Source: Asterias rubens (taxonomy: Eukaryota > Echinodermata > Asteroidea > Forcipulatida > Asteriidae). Taken from it: a stretch of DNA of 64,000 nt. The stretch spans positions 18,813,685 to 18,877,684 of the forward strand of contig NC_047063.1 of NCBI RefSeq assembly GCF_902459465.1, in the 5' to 3' direction. Below the pieces are notes generated by a model. That model was given only the letters and a program-made list of their open reading frames with translations, was not told the origin of the DNA and ran no database searches. Numbering within the stretch: the first letter of the stretch is position 1; each line of letters starts with the position of its first letter. This document shows positions 10,109-22,594 of the stretch, in pieces. The position numbers and the translations under genes are program-made.

Positions 10109-11740
10109 TGGTCTTTGACAATTACCAAGTGTGTCCAGTGCCTTTAACGCAGATGTACGGCATAACGGGTGGGTCTTTTTCCCGCGATACCTCGGGGCTC
10201 TACGTTAGATGAAAACAAAATGTCACCGGTTAAGTGATATGAGAGTTTTCACCAAGGGCCATATGGAACATTGTATAATCTGCGACGTGGGATCGTAGCG
10301 GTTTTTTGTTTTACTGTGCATTCGCATTGAGGCGCGCGTGTTTCAGTGGATAGAAGAAAAATAGGGTTGAATAAAAAATAAACGTATTGGATGACAACAT
10401 GACAACACCATCAAGCCAAAGGGTGCGGAATGTTGTTCCAAACAGAGCAGAATGTAATGAAGTTCTAAAAATGGTATCCAATTAAAAAAGCCATGCCCAT
10501 ACATTAGGTTAAAAATAACTATCTGAGACACATTAATCCGGAGGCTTATATAACGTAAAATGATGAGAAATGGTCCACATGCACAAGCGCCATTCAAAAG
10601 ATACCACGACACATCTCGGGAAAACGAGTACAGTTACAAGTATTATACGATCAAGCTACCAAGATGCAGGTTTTATAAATGCAGGTTTTCGAAACGACTA
10701 TTTTGGCTTTGTTTTTCGGCTCAGGCTCTTGACCCCGCGGTTGTTTTGACAATTGGTCGTGCTTTGCGTATATGCGCCCAGGGCTTCAGACGAGAGAACG
10801 GGGCCTGATGCCAAAATCCAAAGCCGAAGCCGTGGTTTCGAAAAGGGCCATGATTGTGTACGTCAATCTTGCTTCCAAATCAGCCTGCCGGCGGTGCTGC
10901 TTGGACTCGAATTTCACCTGAAATTCTTTGCGCGCTCGTCGTGCGCATTTATGGGACATTAATTATGCATACGGGTCTCACATGTTGGTGACATTTTAAA
11001 GCAAATTTCTAACTTGTGATTTAGTGGACAGCGTATAGCCAGAGGGTACCCCGGGAATGTTAGGCGTTTCTCCACCAAGCTATACAACTGCCAAGCCTCC
11101 TCCCAAAATGTGAACAAACGTTTAAAACGTAAACAGCTATATATAGGTCCCTGTGTGAGTCTGCATATTAATACGGTTTGAAATAAAGACCCTGAAATGT
11201 TCCTAATACTGTATTAATTAAGAAAACAACTTCACACTACCACTTACAACCCCCCTCCCCAAATGAAAAGCCATGCATGTCCCATCTACCAAGTGCCCCG
11301 AAAAAGCCCTAGCTACTCCCCGCCCCGTGTCCCCAAAAAGGTGTGGATACTTCAAAGGCATTGCCGGCAAGTCAATATAATTAGACTGTAATAAATGGAT
11401 TATCATTGTACAATAATAAGAACACTTGTTTTTAATTCCCTTTAATACAATTATTAAACCACACTGCGGCCGCGGGAGCACGTCTTTAAAGTGGCAATCG
11501 TAACATCGTAATAATAAACCGACAATTCATCGGAGCTTTAGCTTCAAATGTCAGGCATGGCAACTCGTGCTCAGAATGAATGGATAGAAAATTACGGCAC
11601 ACACCGAGGTCTCAACCGACAAACTCAGCCATTTGTCGGCAGAATTAGAGGTCTGAAAAAGATCACGGATCAGAACTCTGGCTGAGAAGTCTTGAGGCTG
11701 TTCTTTGTGCGAAAAAAGGGGTTTTGTGCCGCTATTTTAA

Positions 11741-12450
11741 TTTACAAGAAGTAGTACCCTGGCCTCACGTTTTAAATTTGACAAATTGTATCCAGGCGTT
11801 ACATTTTCCATTTTACAAGACAATTGGTATCCAGGCTTTATGTTTTGAATTTTACAAGAATGGTATCGAGACTTGACCTTTTCAATTACACAAGAAATGG
11901 TATCCAGGCCTTACGATTTCCATTTGACAAGACATGGTATCCAGGCCTTACATTTTCCATTTAACAAGACATGGTTTCCAGGCTTTACGTTTTCCATTTG
12001 ACAAGACACGGTATCCAGGCTTTACGTTTTAAATTTTACAAGAATGGTATCGAGACTTGACCTTTTCCATTATACAATAAATGGTATCCAGGCCTTACGT
12101 TTTTTATTTAAAACGACATGGTATCCTGGCGTTTACGTTTTCCAGTTTACAAGAAATGGTATCCGCGCCTTGTGTTTAAATTTTGACAATTGGTATCCCG
12201 ACTTTACGTTTTCCATTTTAAAAGAAACGGTATAAAATTATAGACCTTGCGTTTAATTTTTACAAGAAATTGTACACAGTCTTACGTTTTCCATTTGACA
12301 AGAAATGTTATCCCGGCTTAACGTTTTATATTTACGAGAAATGGTACAACAAATCCGGGCATTACGGTTTCCATTATTTTTTACAAGAAATGGTATCCAG
12401 GCCTTATTACGTTTTCCATTTTACAGAACATGGTATCCAGGCCTTGTTTC
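11741..12450 (+). repeat. Minisatellite, ~19 diverged units of ~36 bp
   Basis: The consensus runs ATGGTATCCAGGCCTTACG then TTTTCCATTTTACAAGAA. Unit length varies slightly. A higher-order duplication is visible: the run with GTATCGAGACTTGACC at about 11862-11880 recurs at about 12044-12065 with the same neighbours. Confidence 0.9.
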
Positions 12451-13138
12451 GACTAATTTTTATTTTCATTAGATCCGCGGGCACTTTCTGCCCGCGTAAC
12501 CAAAATATCCATTCTCTAAAAAGCTTTAACCTTCATGTCTCTAGCGTAAACAACTTTACTTCTTGTCACATGACGACACTGACGTACGGATAATATGACA
12601 GGAATAAACAGCTTAAGTCACAAGTGAAGTTGGCAGTAAACCTTTTTCAGCTAACTGAAACGTGTACAGTTCTTCCATTAATTTTTAAAGAGTCTCTTCC
12701 CATCCACACAAAACAAGACAGCTGATCAATATTCACAAAGACTGTTTGATTTCTGAGGGGACGATCCCATACCGGATTTACAACACGTAGAATGCAGGTG
12801 TCAGTGTTAAACGAACGGGAAATTAATTTTGGAAAGGTGCAAAAAGGTTTCGACTTTGTTTTGTGACAGTCAATAGCCGTCAAGTGTTTTGTGTCAAACC
12901 CTTTGAATTATGCAAGTACTGGCAGGGCGGGCTTTCTGAAAAACAATGTCAATTTGAAGGTCATCCAATCCCGACAAGAGGAGACTTAAATTTGCTGGAT
13001 ATTGCAACAAAAGTGCAGATCAGTATCACATAAGATTTGGTGTTATGGCAACAGCTTATGATAAGGAAGCCAATGAAGGCCAAAACAAGACATTATTAAC
13101 CAAAAAGTGAAGACCCCGACCTGGGCAAAATGTCATCA

Positions 13139-13322
13139 ACGTGCTGATAAAAGTATGCACAGATGTTAGACGAAACAAAACTATGACCAGAATACGGTTA
13201 CCAGCTAAAATACAATTTGACATGTACAACATAATATCTCCGTGTCCCGCCTAGTTTTGCTCAGCAGAAAAATATTAAGCAATATTTTCTGCTTAAGCAG
13301 CTCGACTATATGAAATTGGGTT
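13139..13322. mobile_element. Diverged GCTTAAGCAGCT-type MITE
   Basis: ACCAGAATACGGTTACCAGC, ACATGTACAACAT, CTCAGCAGAAAAATATT and TCTGCTTAAGCAGCT..ATGAAATTGGG match the element at 43048-43241. Confidence 0.6.
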
Positions 13323-13759
13323 TTAACAATGTGAGGAGAAAAATGGACAGGAACGTTTTGAAAATTATTCCAGTGTCCAGTGGAATTCTACATAAGCCGT
13401 TGGAATGAATGAAAGGTAACCGGTGTAACTTGCACATCCGATTGCGTTCATAGAGTGCAGGTCACTTGCGGCAACGAGTTACCCTTTAAAGCGTCCAGCG
13501 GTTCACAAACGTTAAGGCCAGCAACCCAGAGTAAATTTCAACCGCTGGGGCGGCCGATCGAACACCTGCCGTAGAAGTAATCATAAATACAGGCTAATCT
13601 AATAGGGCTAAATTATTCAGTGAAGCTGTTTGTTTTATTATACATTATTTATATTGTATGGAGGTAGGCTTTATATTTGTTAGTATCAATTCATAAACCA
13701 TGAGGGAAACGGAATGGGTAAATTTGAAATAATTTTGTGTTGAACGAAGAAAAACAAAT

Positions 13760-13815
13760 CATTAAAGTTGGATTTGAACCAACGACCTCCGGTTTAATGT
13801 GCCAGACGAACAATA
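13760..13815 (-). repeat. tRNA-derived remnant
   Basis: TTGGATTTGAACCAACGACC is a degenerate B-box region on the minus strand. No complete tRNA fold was found. Confidence 0.35.
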
Positions 13816-16800
13816 TTATGACATGTGGCAGTGGAAGTACATTGCCGAGTTCTTAATAATATTGCCGATATCAGGCGGCAGTCAAGAGCTTCGAAGTGTG
13901 ACGTCAGACGTTCAGGCTAAAACGAAGGTTGCTCATTGGCCAATATCATGTGAGTATTATATACACATTGAAACCGGGGACCTATAACAAACGCGGACAA
14001 TATGGTCCACCGTTCGGGAAGGTCCACGGTTGGAAAACGTGTACAAAACCAATCAGAGCTGTTAAATAAAGTTAAGAGTATAAACAAAAGAGGGACATGA
14101 GGTCCACGGTTTTACTAGTCTTGGGGCGGGGCGTTGTGTGGACTAAGTCAGGTGAGTCGGTGCAGGCGCTGTTGGTACGGTGAGTTGGCCGCGGTGTGCG
14201 TGGAAGAAAAACGAGAAACGTCTTGCACCAAGACTACGGTTTTACGCGTATACACTTAGTGTGCGAGAAAAAGATTTGCGTTTTAATTTGTTCATCATCG
14301 TTCGATTCGAGGTCCGCAATCCAACAGCCACGACCGGCCCACCACTATAGTTAAGTAGGCCTATATCGGTATCTAAACACATCAACAAGGTCGACATTTC
14401 CGGACAAAAACTGAAGTTTGATTAACAACTGATAAACGAATGACATAGGCCTAATGCCCTTTAATATCGGAAGTAGAATCTTTCTATGCTTTTGGTACAC
14501 AGTATATGCATTTTTGGGTTATGCAGGCCTTGTGTATTGGTTTAATATCTGAGTAAATATTCAATGGTTGAAATCGATATGTGAACAGTCAACATTTTAA
14601 ACAGTCAGTGTCAACATATGCGCATACTGTCCATATGCTCTGTATAATAGACTCGTGATGTTCAGATTACAACACTATCGTAAATTTATCATGATATAGA
14701 AAACATTCACTATTTTTCGAAAGCCCACATTAAAGATTTCGATTGCCGCTGTTAATTCTTAAAGTCAGAGATTGACCCGATTCCATATTTTTTATGACGT
14801 CATCGCCACGATAATCTTTGTAGTGCCATTATTGGCAGTCAATGTCCCCTTGTGTTGTGCGCATTTTTTGGGCGATCCGACGTTTTAAAAAGTTGTACGG
14901 CGACCTGTAGCAGAGAGTCACTCGGTCAGGGGTTCTCAAAATCCTTGAGTAAACAGTTTGACTTGGTACAACGTCTAAAAGTTTGCGACCACTGGCGAAA
15001 CAAAGTCTAGTTTCAACATTATGATGTATTCATTTAAAACTAGAGAATATAGCCTTTTTTTTTTTTTTTTTTTTACACCAACCGTACCTTTAAACACAGA
15101 GATGATTGAAATTTATATATTATGTTTTTACACTATATTATTCAGTACTTACTTAACGATCTTGGCAGATCTTAATTTGGTCCGAAAATAAGTGTATGGT
15201 ATTTTGCCGAGGTGAGGCATTATATACCATCGGTAAAATAATGTAAAACTCACCTATGCTGAGCTGTGTTCGTCTGATGGGCTGATGGCAGGAATAACGA
15301 GCGAGGACATTGGGAACTACGAAACATGTTGATCGACCATTCCTAAGTATTCCTATCAAAGAGCACAAACAACTTTTTACTTTTCTCCGGTATACCTTGT
15401 CTTTATTTAAAGTGGTGTCCACATTAATGAACGGTGCAACAAAACTGTCAGGAAAGATGCACATTGTTCGTGCCTGGAGAGGCGTGCAGCAGGGGACAGT
15501 TTCACCAAAATGATGCATGTTTTAAAGCTCTATAGAATACATCTTGCACTCTGAAGCTAAAATTCCACAACTCCGAGAAGTATATACGCCTACCTAATTA
15601 AGCGTAACAATCAAGAGGAATGCACTATTCACAAACCCGTTGAAACTCGTCAACTCAAATGTAGGTTACTTGTTATGAGTGTCTTACACTTTTATTCACG
15701 TGTTTCTATATAAGTCAGTATTTACAAACTGTACGTTTCTTTCAATCTACCATTTAGAGTTGGTAAAAATAGCTCTCATCCATCAACTATAAGCAGGCCA
15801 AGGGCTGTACATTGAAGTGGAACCCGTCCCTTATAGATTTAGCGACGTAGCCAGGGCGGGGGGGGGGGGGTTGGAAGGAGGCAGGGGGGAGGTACGTGCC
15901 CCCCCCCCCCCCCCAAATAAATAATAAATAAATAAATAAATTTAAAAAAATCCAGTTGTTCCAGTACCCCTATGGTGGACCCCCCCCCCCCCCCCACGAG
16001 AACATGCGATAATGCTAGAAAGAAAAGGTAGACAGAAACAAGAAATGCGTTTTTGTATATACAACAAAACATCATACGAAATATTGCAACCGCGGCCGCG
16101 AGACCCCTACTACAGAAAAATGCAATACAAGGATGGTGACTCCTTCCAAAACAAAAGCATGACCCCCCCCAACTGACAAACGGCAAACCCCCACCCCCTG
16201 ACCCCCTTTTTTGGACCAATGTCCCCCTGACGCCGCTGACGTTAACTCCCCTTTAAGACGAAATTGTCGTCATCGTTGTAGCGTAAGATTTCGTGTTATA
16301 AAAGAAGCGAGCAATCGATTACGAACCATAATACCGTCTTGAATCGTGTCCTTTAAGTGATGGCCAAGAATAACACACACTCACTTCGGGAAACGAATCG
16401 GGTTTACAGGAACGACACAACAACGGAACTACCGTGTCAGTCATTCCAAGATGTGCGTAGGTTTTTATGAATAAATGGTTGAATAATAAATGAGGGATCG
16501 AGGACCGTCGACGGACGATTTGCTCTTCACTTTAGTTTCCGATTAGTCACCTTTTTGGCACATTTCTCCACACAGAGTTAAAGGAACATTATATACTTGG
16601 TAAGAAGAAAAAAATCGCGAAGATCACAGAATTACATAAAACTAACACAGTCTACTGATGATGATAGTAGATTGAAATATTTCTGTCAGTTTAAAATGTC
16701 ACATTTGATGAGAAATAAATAATATAATTTCGCGATTGGAGTTTATAGCTCAGTGAGCGTTTTATTAATATTTTGTTTGCATCGTGAACATGCAAAATGG

Positions 16801-16884
16801 GCAATCGTTTTGGGGGCAATCGTCGATCTCAAACTTCTACAGGTTGGTTAGTTAATGTATGTGGTTGATTAAAGCATGCACTGC

Positions 16885-17209
16885 AAGCAACTGGTAGCGA
16901 GCATTGTTGATAGTATAAAACATTGTCAGAAATGGCTCCCACTGTATAGCATAGATTTTGAGAAAGAGGTAATTTCTCATTTAAATAATAAAAGACTTCT
17001 AGCCAGAAGTCTTATTATCAAAAGTCTGCAGTCTGTTATTCCTATCTTAAAGCACACAAATTCGTCCAACAAGGTTTTGTTTTCTCTCATCATTTTCTCG
17101 CAACTTCTATGACCAAATTTTCGCAGGCTTCTTATTATGCTTATGTTAGGATACACCAAGTGAGAAGACTGGTCTTTGACAACTACCAAACGTGTACTTC
17201 CCTTTGACG
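16885..17209 (-). mobile_element. TTAA-family MITE copy
   Basis: AGCATTGTTGATAGTATAAA, AACATTGTCAGAAATGGCTC and the GATACACCAAGTGAGAAGAC block in reverse orientation. The internal hairpin has become an unrelated AGACTTCTAGCCAGAAGTCT palindrome. Confidence 0.75.
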
Positions 17210-17537
17210 AACAAGTGTTTTCGCTGTCACTTTATACTGTCGTCACGAAGTCACCAGAGCTCAACGTAAACTGTCCCATCACGTCAGTTACGGTTAACGT
17301 CACAGACTTGGTTGATCACACTTTATGGCCCCAGTGCTATTTTTCACTCAATTCCGTGCATTAATGTTAGACACTATTGATTATGACTACGTAATTTTAC
17401 AAAAGAGCTACAGAGCATGGACTTCCTGCAGGCAAAATATGTACACAGTTTAATGGAAGAAAGTATTAAGTTTAACATTTTGTGATCAACTTCTTGTTCG
17501 AAGGATTGGACACATCTCGAAATTTTTTCTTTCTTCA

Positions 17538-17767
17538 CTGGACACTATTGGTAAATGCCGAAGACCAGTCTTCTCACTTGTATATCTCAACATATGCATA
17601 AATTAAGAAACCGGTGAAAATTTGAGCTCAATTGGTCGTCGAAGTTGCGAGATAATTGACCGATTGAGCTCAAATTTGCACAGGTTTGTTGTTTTATGAA
17701 TATGTTGAGATACACCAAGTGAAAAGACTGGTCTTTGACAATTGTCAATAGTGTCCAGTGTCTTTAA
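17538..17767. mobile_element. Fold-back derivative of the TTAA MITE family
   Basis: Both arms (~105 bp each) are copies of the same left end: CACTGGACACTATTGG...TTGCGAGATAAT, then the inverse TGACCGATTGAGCTCAAAT...GTGTCCAGTGTCTTTAA. The usual middle and right-specific part are absent. Confidence 0.85.
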
Positions 17768-18296
17768 AAGAAAACTGCTCAACTGCTCAAGCTATATGTT
17801 TTCCCCAATCCCATCAGTTTCTATTTGTAAAAATAATTTGAATTCCAGACATCAGTATTTACACGGAAGAAATTTACACTCTCGGCACACAATGACATCC
17901 ACGATTGTGTTGACACTACTGGTGTTTGCTTTATTCCTCAGTTAATCCGATAATGCAACCATGAAAGAGTGAAAAACTTCCTGGACGATCGTCAAGCGCC
18001 AGCCGTGCATTTGGCAGCGATTGGGCAAGATATCTTTGTTTCTATACACACAAATTGTCACTGTCGTTTTTCAACCTCTTACACACTTTAAATAGAAAAC
18101 GAATCGATATCGGTGTCACGGACATTTAACCTCGAACACACTGCATTGATCGAGGGGTCAGATGTATCTTGCAAACGGGCCGAAGTCCGCTGCGTGTAAA
18201 GAGAATAATTGGAATTTTAAGAATAACAACATTTTGATGTTTAAATTGGTTGATTAGATGGGTTTGCGGCTTTATTTTAAACATGAATGTGTCAGA

Positions 18297-18663
18297 TTAA
18301 AGGCACAGAACACTTTTGGAAACGGTCAAATATCACTGTATTCCCACTTGATGAAGTCCAACATGCATAAAATAACCAACCTGTGACAGTTTGGACTGAA
18401 ATGGTCATCGAAGTTGGAAGAAAAAATGAAAGAAAAAACACTCCTGTTTTACAATTGTGTGCTATCAGATCAGATATCTAATGAAAGGCGATCAGCTAAA
18501 GTATTTTTAGTGACAAAGTACCTCTCAAAAAAAAAAAACCTTACTTCAGAGGGAGCTGTTGCTCACAATGTTTTATACTTAATCAACAGCTCTCCATTGA
18601 TTGTCACCAAGTAAGTGTTATGCTTATTACTGGTCAGTTACCAATAGTGTCCAGTATCTTTAA
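18297..18663 (+). mobile_element. TTAA-family MITE, complete but diverged
   Basis: It begins TTAAAGGCACAGAACACTTT and ends AGTGTCCAGTATCTTTAA. The internal hairpin is degraded (AGATCAGATATCT) and an A-run is present. Confidence 0.75.
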
Positions 18664-18767
18664 TCATGATCATAATTGTGACGTAATTCCACTGCAAACC
18701 ACGCCACCTTCAAACAGACTGGCTCAAACGATTTCCAGGAGAGCCCATAAATAGAGGAGTTTTAAAA

Positions 18768-18948
18768 CTGTCTCCCAGCTTATCACCTGGTCACCGAAAC
18801 ATGGAAGGAGAAACAGGGAAGACAAAGGCTCAGCTATACAGATGTAGTTGCTAGGGACATCGGGGTGCTTCCAGCTGATCTTTCCAACCTAATGAGAGAT
18901 AGACAGGGATGGGAAAGCCTCAACATGATTCCGACCTCGGTCGACTAG
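18768..18948 (+). pseudogene. C-terminal tail of a LINE (non-LTR) ORF2, fragment
   Basis: The plus frame reads VTETWKEKQGRQRLSYTDVV followed by ARDIGVLPADLSNLMRDRQG, WESL and a TAG stop. The TW...D...D.G......L...M.DR..W layout is the usual end of endonuclease/reverse-transcriptase ORFs of non-LTR retrotransposons. The polymerase itself is absent, so this is a 5'-truncated dead copy. An (AG)n run follows the stop. Confidence 0.6.
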
Positions 18949-19171
18949 AGAGAGAGAGACAACTGATCAATATTCCCAATTTTGGCGGTCTTCATAAATG
19001 ATTTTTGTTCTGCAGTGTGCCAGTCAAAAGCAATTCAACCTGTAACTGCCGTATAGTCATGGATCACATCCACATTCTAAGTTAAACCTTGGGAACCACA
19101 GCAACGGGGCAATCATAAGGATGGGCGAATTTGTATTCAAAATAATACACCAAACAACATTTCCAGTCGGT

Positions 19172-19559
19172 TTAAAGGCAGTGGACACTATTGGTAATAT
19201 TGTCAAAGACTAGCCTTCACAGTTGGTGTATCTCAACATATGCATAAAATAACAAACCTGTGAAAACTTGAGCTCAATTGGTCATCGAACTTGCGAGATA
19301 ATAATGAAAGAAAAAACACCCTTGTCACACGAAGTTGTGTGAGTTTAGATGGTTGATTTCGAGACCTCAAGTTCTAAATCTGAGGTCTCGAAATCAAATT
19401 CGTGGAATATTACTTCTTTCTCGAAAACTATGGCACTTCAGAGAGAGCCGTTTCGCACAACGTTTTATACCATCAACCTCTCTCCATTATTCGTCACCAA
19501 GAAAGGTTTTATGCTAATAATTATGTTGAGTAATTAACAATAGTGTCCACTGCCTTTAA
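19172..19559 (+). mobile_element. TTAA-family MITE, complete copy
   Basis: It begins TTAAAGGCAGTGGACACTAT and ends AATAGTGTCCACTGCCTTTAA (TTAA inclusive). The internal hairpin GATTTCGAGACCTCA / TGAGGTCTCGAAATC is perfect. Weak open frames inside it are repeat sequence, not genes. Confidence 0.9.
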
Positions 19560-20279
19560 ATAATTGTTTACGAACCCAACCACTGCTAAATTAATATGGA
19601 CTTTCTTCAAGATCGTTATACAGAATACAAATATCATCACAACGGCTGTTTAACATAACGGTAATGTGTCTTGAAATGAGAATCATGAAAAAAACATTAC
19701 TCCCACTGAACCTTAGACTATGTAGAAACTATCCACAGCTCCAAGACCAAAATGAAAAGTCATTTGTTCAGTACCATCATTAACTAGGGTTCTTTTCTTT
19801 GCGCACTCTGACATTAAGGCGCACTACAAATGTCCATTATTATTGTTGTAATTATGAATAACAGTCAGAGTAGAAAGATTTTATACGTATTAAAAGAAAA
19901 ACAACAGAAGGAATAGCCTCTCGTTACCGGTCAACTTTGATCGTTGAAAGTATATTGTTCTAGAGCGCATGCAGAAGGTCACGGGTTCGAACACATCAAC
20001 AAAAGTGCACGAGGTTATCTTTCTGCACCGCTTTGCACTACAGTTCTCCCATGCGGAAGGTTGCAAGTTTGAATACCGAACTTCCGGTGCCCCTGGATTT
20101 CTCTAGACGCATTCGGATTTGTATAATAATTAATCGCCGGTCCCACCCACGAAGTGATCTATAAGGTCCCAGGCCACCAAATCTCGCCTAACGCTTGAAG
20201 TTGCATTTTTTTTTCATGATTCGGATTTCGGAGTCTTGCTAACTGTTTTCGTTTTATCATTTCCAGAAATATAGCTGAC

Positions 20280-20422
20280 TTCTTCATTCTTGCAACTTCG
20301 TTGACCAATAAAGCCCAAATGCTTACAGGTTTGTTATTTTATTCATATGTTGAGCTACACCAGGTGAGGAGACTGGTCTTTGATAATTTTATTACCTAAG
20401 ATATACCCTCACTGCCTTTAAA
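20280..20422 (-). mobile_element. TTAA-family MITE, end fragment
   Basis: TTGCAACTTCGTTGACCAAT, the AGGTTTGTTATTTTATTCAT block and GAGACTGGTCTTTGATAATT match one end of the family. Confidence 0.65.
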
Positions 20423-21566
20423 ACAATACAGTGCGTCACACTGCCAGTTAGTAACTGCATGTTCAAGCTTGTTTTAAATAAACTTGCGTTTGAATTTAGT
20501 TAAAATCATCCCATTGCCCCTGACTTCTAGAGAATGCTTGATAAACAACTTAAATTTGAAGTGGCCAGCGCAAGATGGATTACCTGCTGGATTATTTGCA
20601 ACATAGACTGGTCCGCTGTCTCAATGGAATTTCCCCACTGAATTGTACACAAACGAGCTTTAATTTAGTCGTGTAAATTGGTCCGCCCAAAGGATGGTAA
20701 AATACAAGTCTCTGAGACTATCTGGAAGACTGTGGGATTGCTATCAGCCAGTTTATCGTTAATCCATCGATATACATGTATGACTAGTATATATTAAGAC
20801 AAGCATTGCTAGTTGTCAAATGGCGGGTTTTATATTAACGTCCTAAATGAACTCTTGCGCGCTTGTTAAATTCAAACGGAGTGCGCCATATAAACACCAC
20901 CCGTCAACCTAAAGCGAGAAACGGTGCGGACGAATTACGCACTGCCTGCCTGATGACATCATGGGTATACCCATTAAATACACAATGTCTAGGTGCACTG
21001 TGTGCCACTCAATTCACTTCATATAAAGTACATCACCTCTTGAAGAGTTGAAAGTGCATTCACATTATACTGTCAGTGTCTCGACTCTCAAGCATGGCAG
21101 AGTAAGGTGTGGATATCACAAAAACACAAAGATTCATTTAAAGATGAGTTGTCTGTTTCAACGGTGGTTTGTATTGTGTCTCCACACTTTTCTTAACAAT
21201 TAAGATTGACACGCGGCTAAGATCGATCTTTATCTTTGTACACAATCTGCGCATGGGTTTATACAAGAGTATGTTTCACTGTAGGAACGATGCAACTTTT
21301 GCAGGCAACTTGGAGGCTAATGCGGTGCATATTATACACGGGATCACTTTAGTAGCACATGGGTGATTTTACAAACGGTGTCTTATGATCCACAAGAAAG
21401 ATATTATGGGATATTCAAAATGTAAATGGTTTTACTTCAATGAGATTGCCTGGAACTGGTTGCCTGTTAATTACCGTAGTGTGACATGGGTCTAAGGTTA
21501 CCTGACTAAAATGCATTGAGAAGCGGTACACGTGTGTGTATGAAGACGTCACCACCGAGCTTGGCC

Positions 21567-21857
21567 TTAAGGCACTGGACACTTTCGGCACATAATTTTT
21601 TTAAAGTGCACAGATTTACAAATAACTTACAGGGTTTACAGAAGGTAATGGTGAAAGACTTGAAATATTATTCCATGAAATGCTTTACTTATTGAGAAAA
21701 CATTAATCAATATAAATTCTCGATATCGAGAATTACGGATATATTTGAAACACACGTCATGACACGGCCAAACGTGCGGAAACAAGGGTGTTTCTCCCGA
21801 CTCCGATGAGCGATTGAGCCTAAATTTTCACAGGTTTGTTATTTTATATATAAGTTA
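21567..21857 (+). mobile_element. Diverged member of the TTAA MITE family
   Basis: It starts TTAAGGCACTGGACACTTTC and its far part has ATTTTCACAGGTTTGTTATT. The middle is unlike other copies, with a small CTCGATATCGAG palindrome at about 21718. Confidence 0.5.
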
Positions 21858-22209
21858 GCAAATCCTGCATTATGGCATTGCGTATGCACGGGCATTGTGC
21901 ATTCACAGTCAACTAAACCCCCACCCGCCATGTTCGCCTTTCTGTTTGTCAACCTCTCCAATTGCAAAGTAGCCCTGCTGTAAAAATCATTTCCCGGCGA
22001 TTGGCAGAGGGCTAGGAGGGGAAGACGACCGTATTTTGAAAGAAAAGGGCAGATTTGTCTCCCGTCTTTGGTTACCGTGCTCTAGCCGGGACGATGTTGT
22101 CTCAGTCTATGCTAAACTTGCACTGCGTATAGGCCCAAACGTCGCTTTATGGACGGTACCGTCCCGTTAAGTCAATTCTACGGTCGCCTTTAGTCAAGCT
22201 GACGCTAAA

Positions 22210-22594
22210 TTAAAGGCAGTGGACACTATTGGCAATTGTCAAAGACTGCCTTCACAGTTGATGTATCTCAACCGTTTCATAAAATAACAAACCTGTGAAA
22301 ATTTGAGCTAAATCGGTCGTCGAATGTGCGAGATAATAATGAAAGGAAAAACACCCTTGTCACACGAAGTTGTGTGCTTTCTGATGCTTGATTTCGAGAC
22401 CTCAAATTCTAAACTTGAGGTCTCGAAATCAAATTCGTGGAAAATTACTTCTTTCTCAAAAATTACGTCACTTCAGAGGGAGCTGTTTCTCACAATGTTT
22501 TATACTATCAACCTCTCCTCATTACTCGTAATCAAGAAAGGTTTTATGATGATAATTATTTTGAGTAATTACCAATAGTGTCCACTGCCATTAA
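22210..22594 (+). mobile_element. TTAA-family MITE, complete copy
   Basis: It begins TTAAAGGCAGTGGACACTAT and ends GTGTCCACTGCCATTAA, with the hairpin GATTTCGAGACCTCA / TGAGGTCTCGAAATC intact. Confidence 0.9.

Larger units (their letters stand above)
12451..16880. other. Non-coding stretch with possible CpG-richer segment near 14.0-14.4 kb
   Basis: No coding exon was recognised. At 13985-14330 the sequence is more GC-rich, contains a CCAATCAGAGC box and a CAG|GTGAGT donor-like site at about 14150; it could be a promoter/first non-coding exon, but this is weak. Poly-G and poly-C runs occur at 15855-15915 and 15979-15996. Confidence 0.3.

Noticed and set aside
12044..12593. Open frames over the minisatellite
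   Set aside because: The peptide repeats follow the 36-bp unit and frame is lost at indels.
15839..16219. Gly-rich open frame of 126 codons
   Set aside because: It arises from poly-G and poly-C runs and lacks any recognisable domain.
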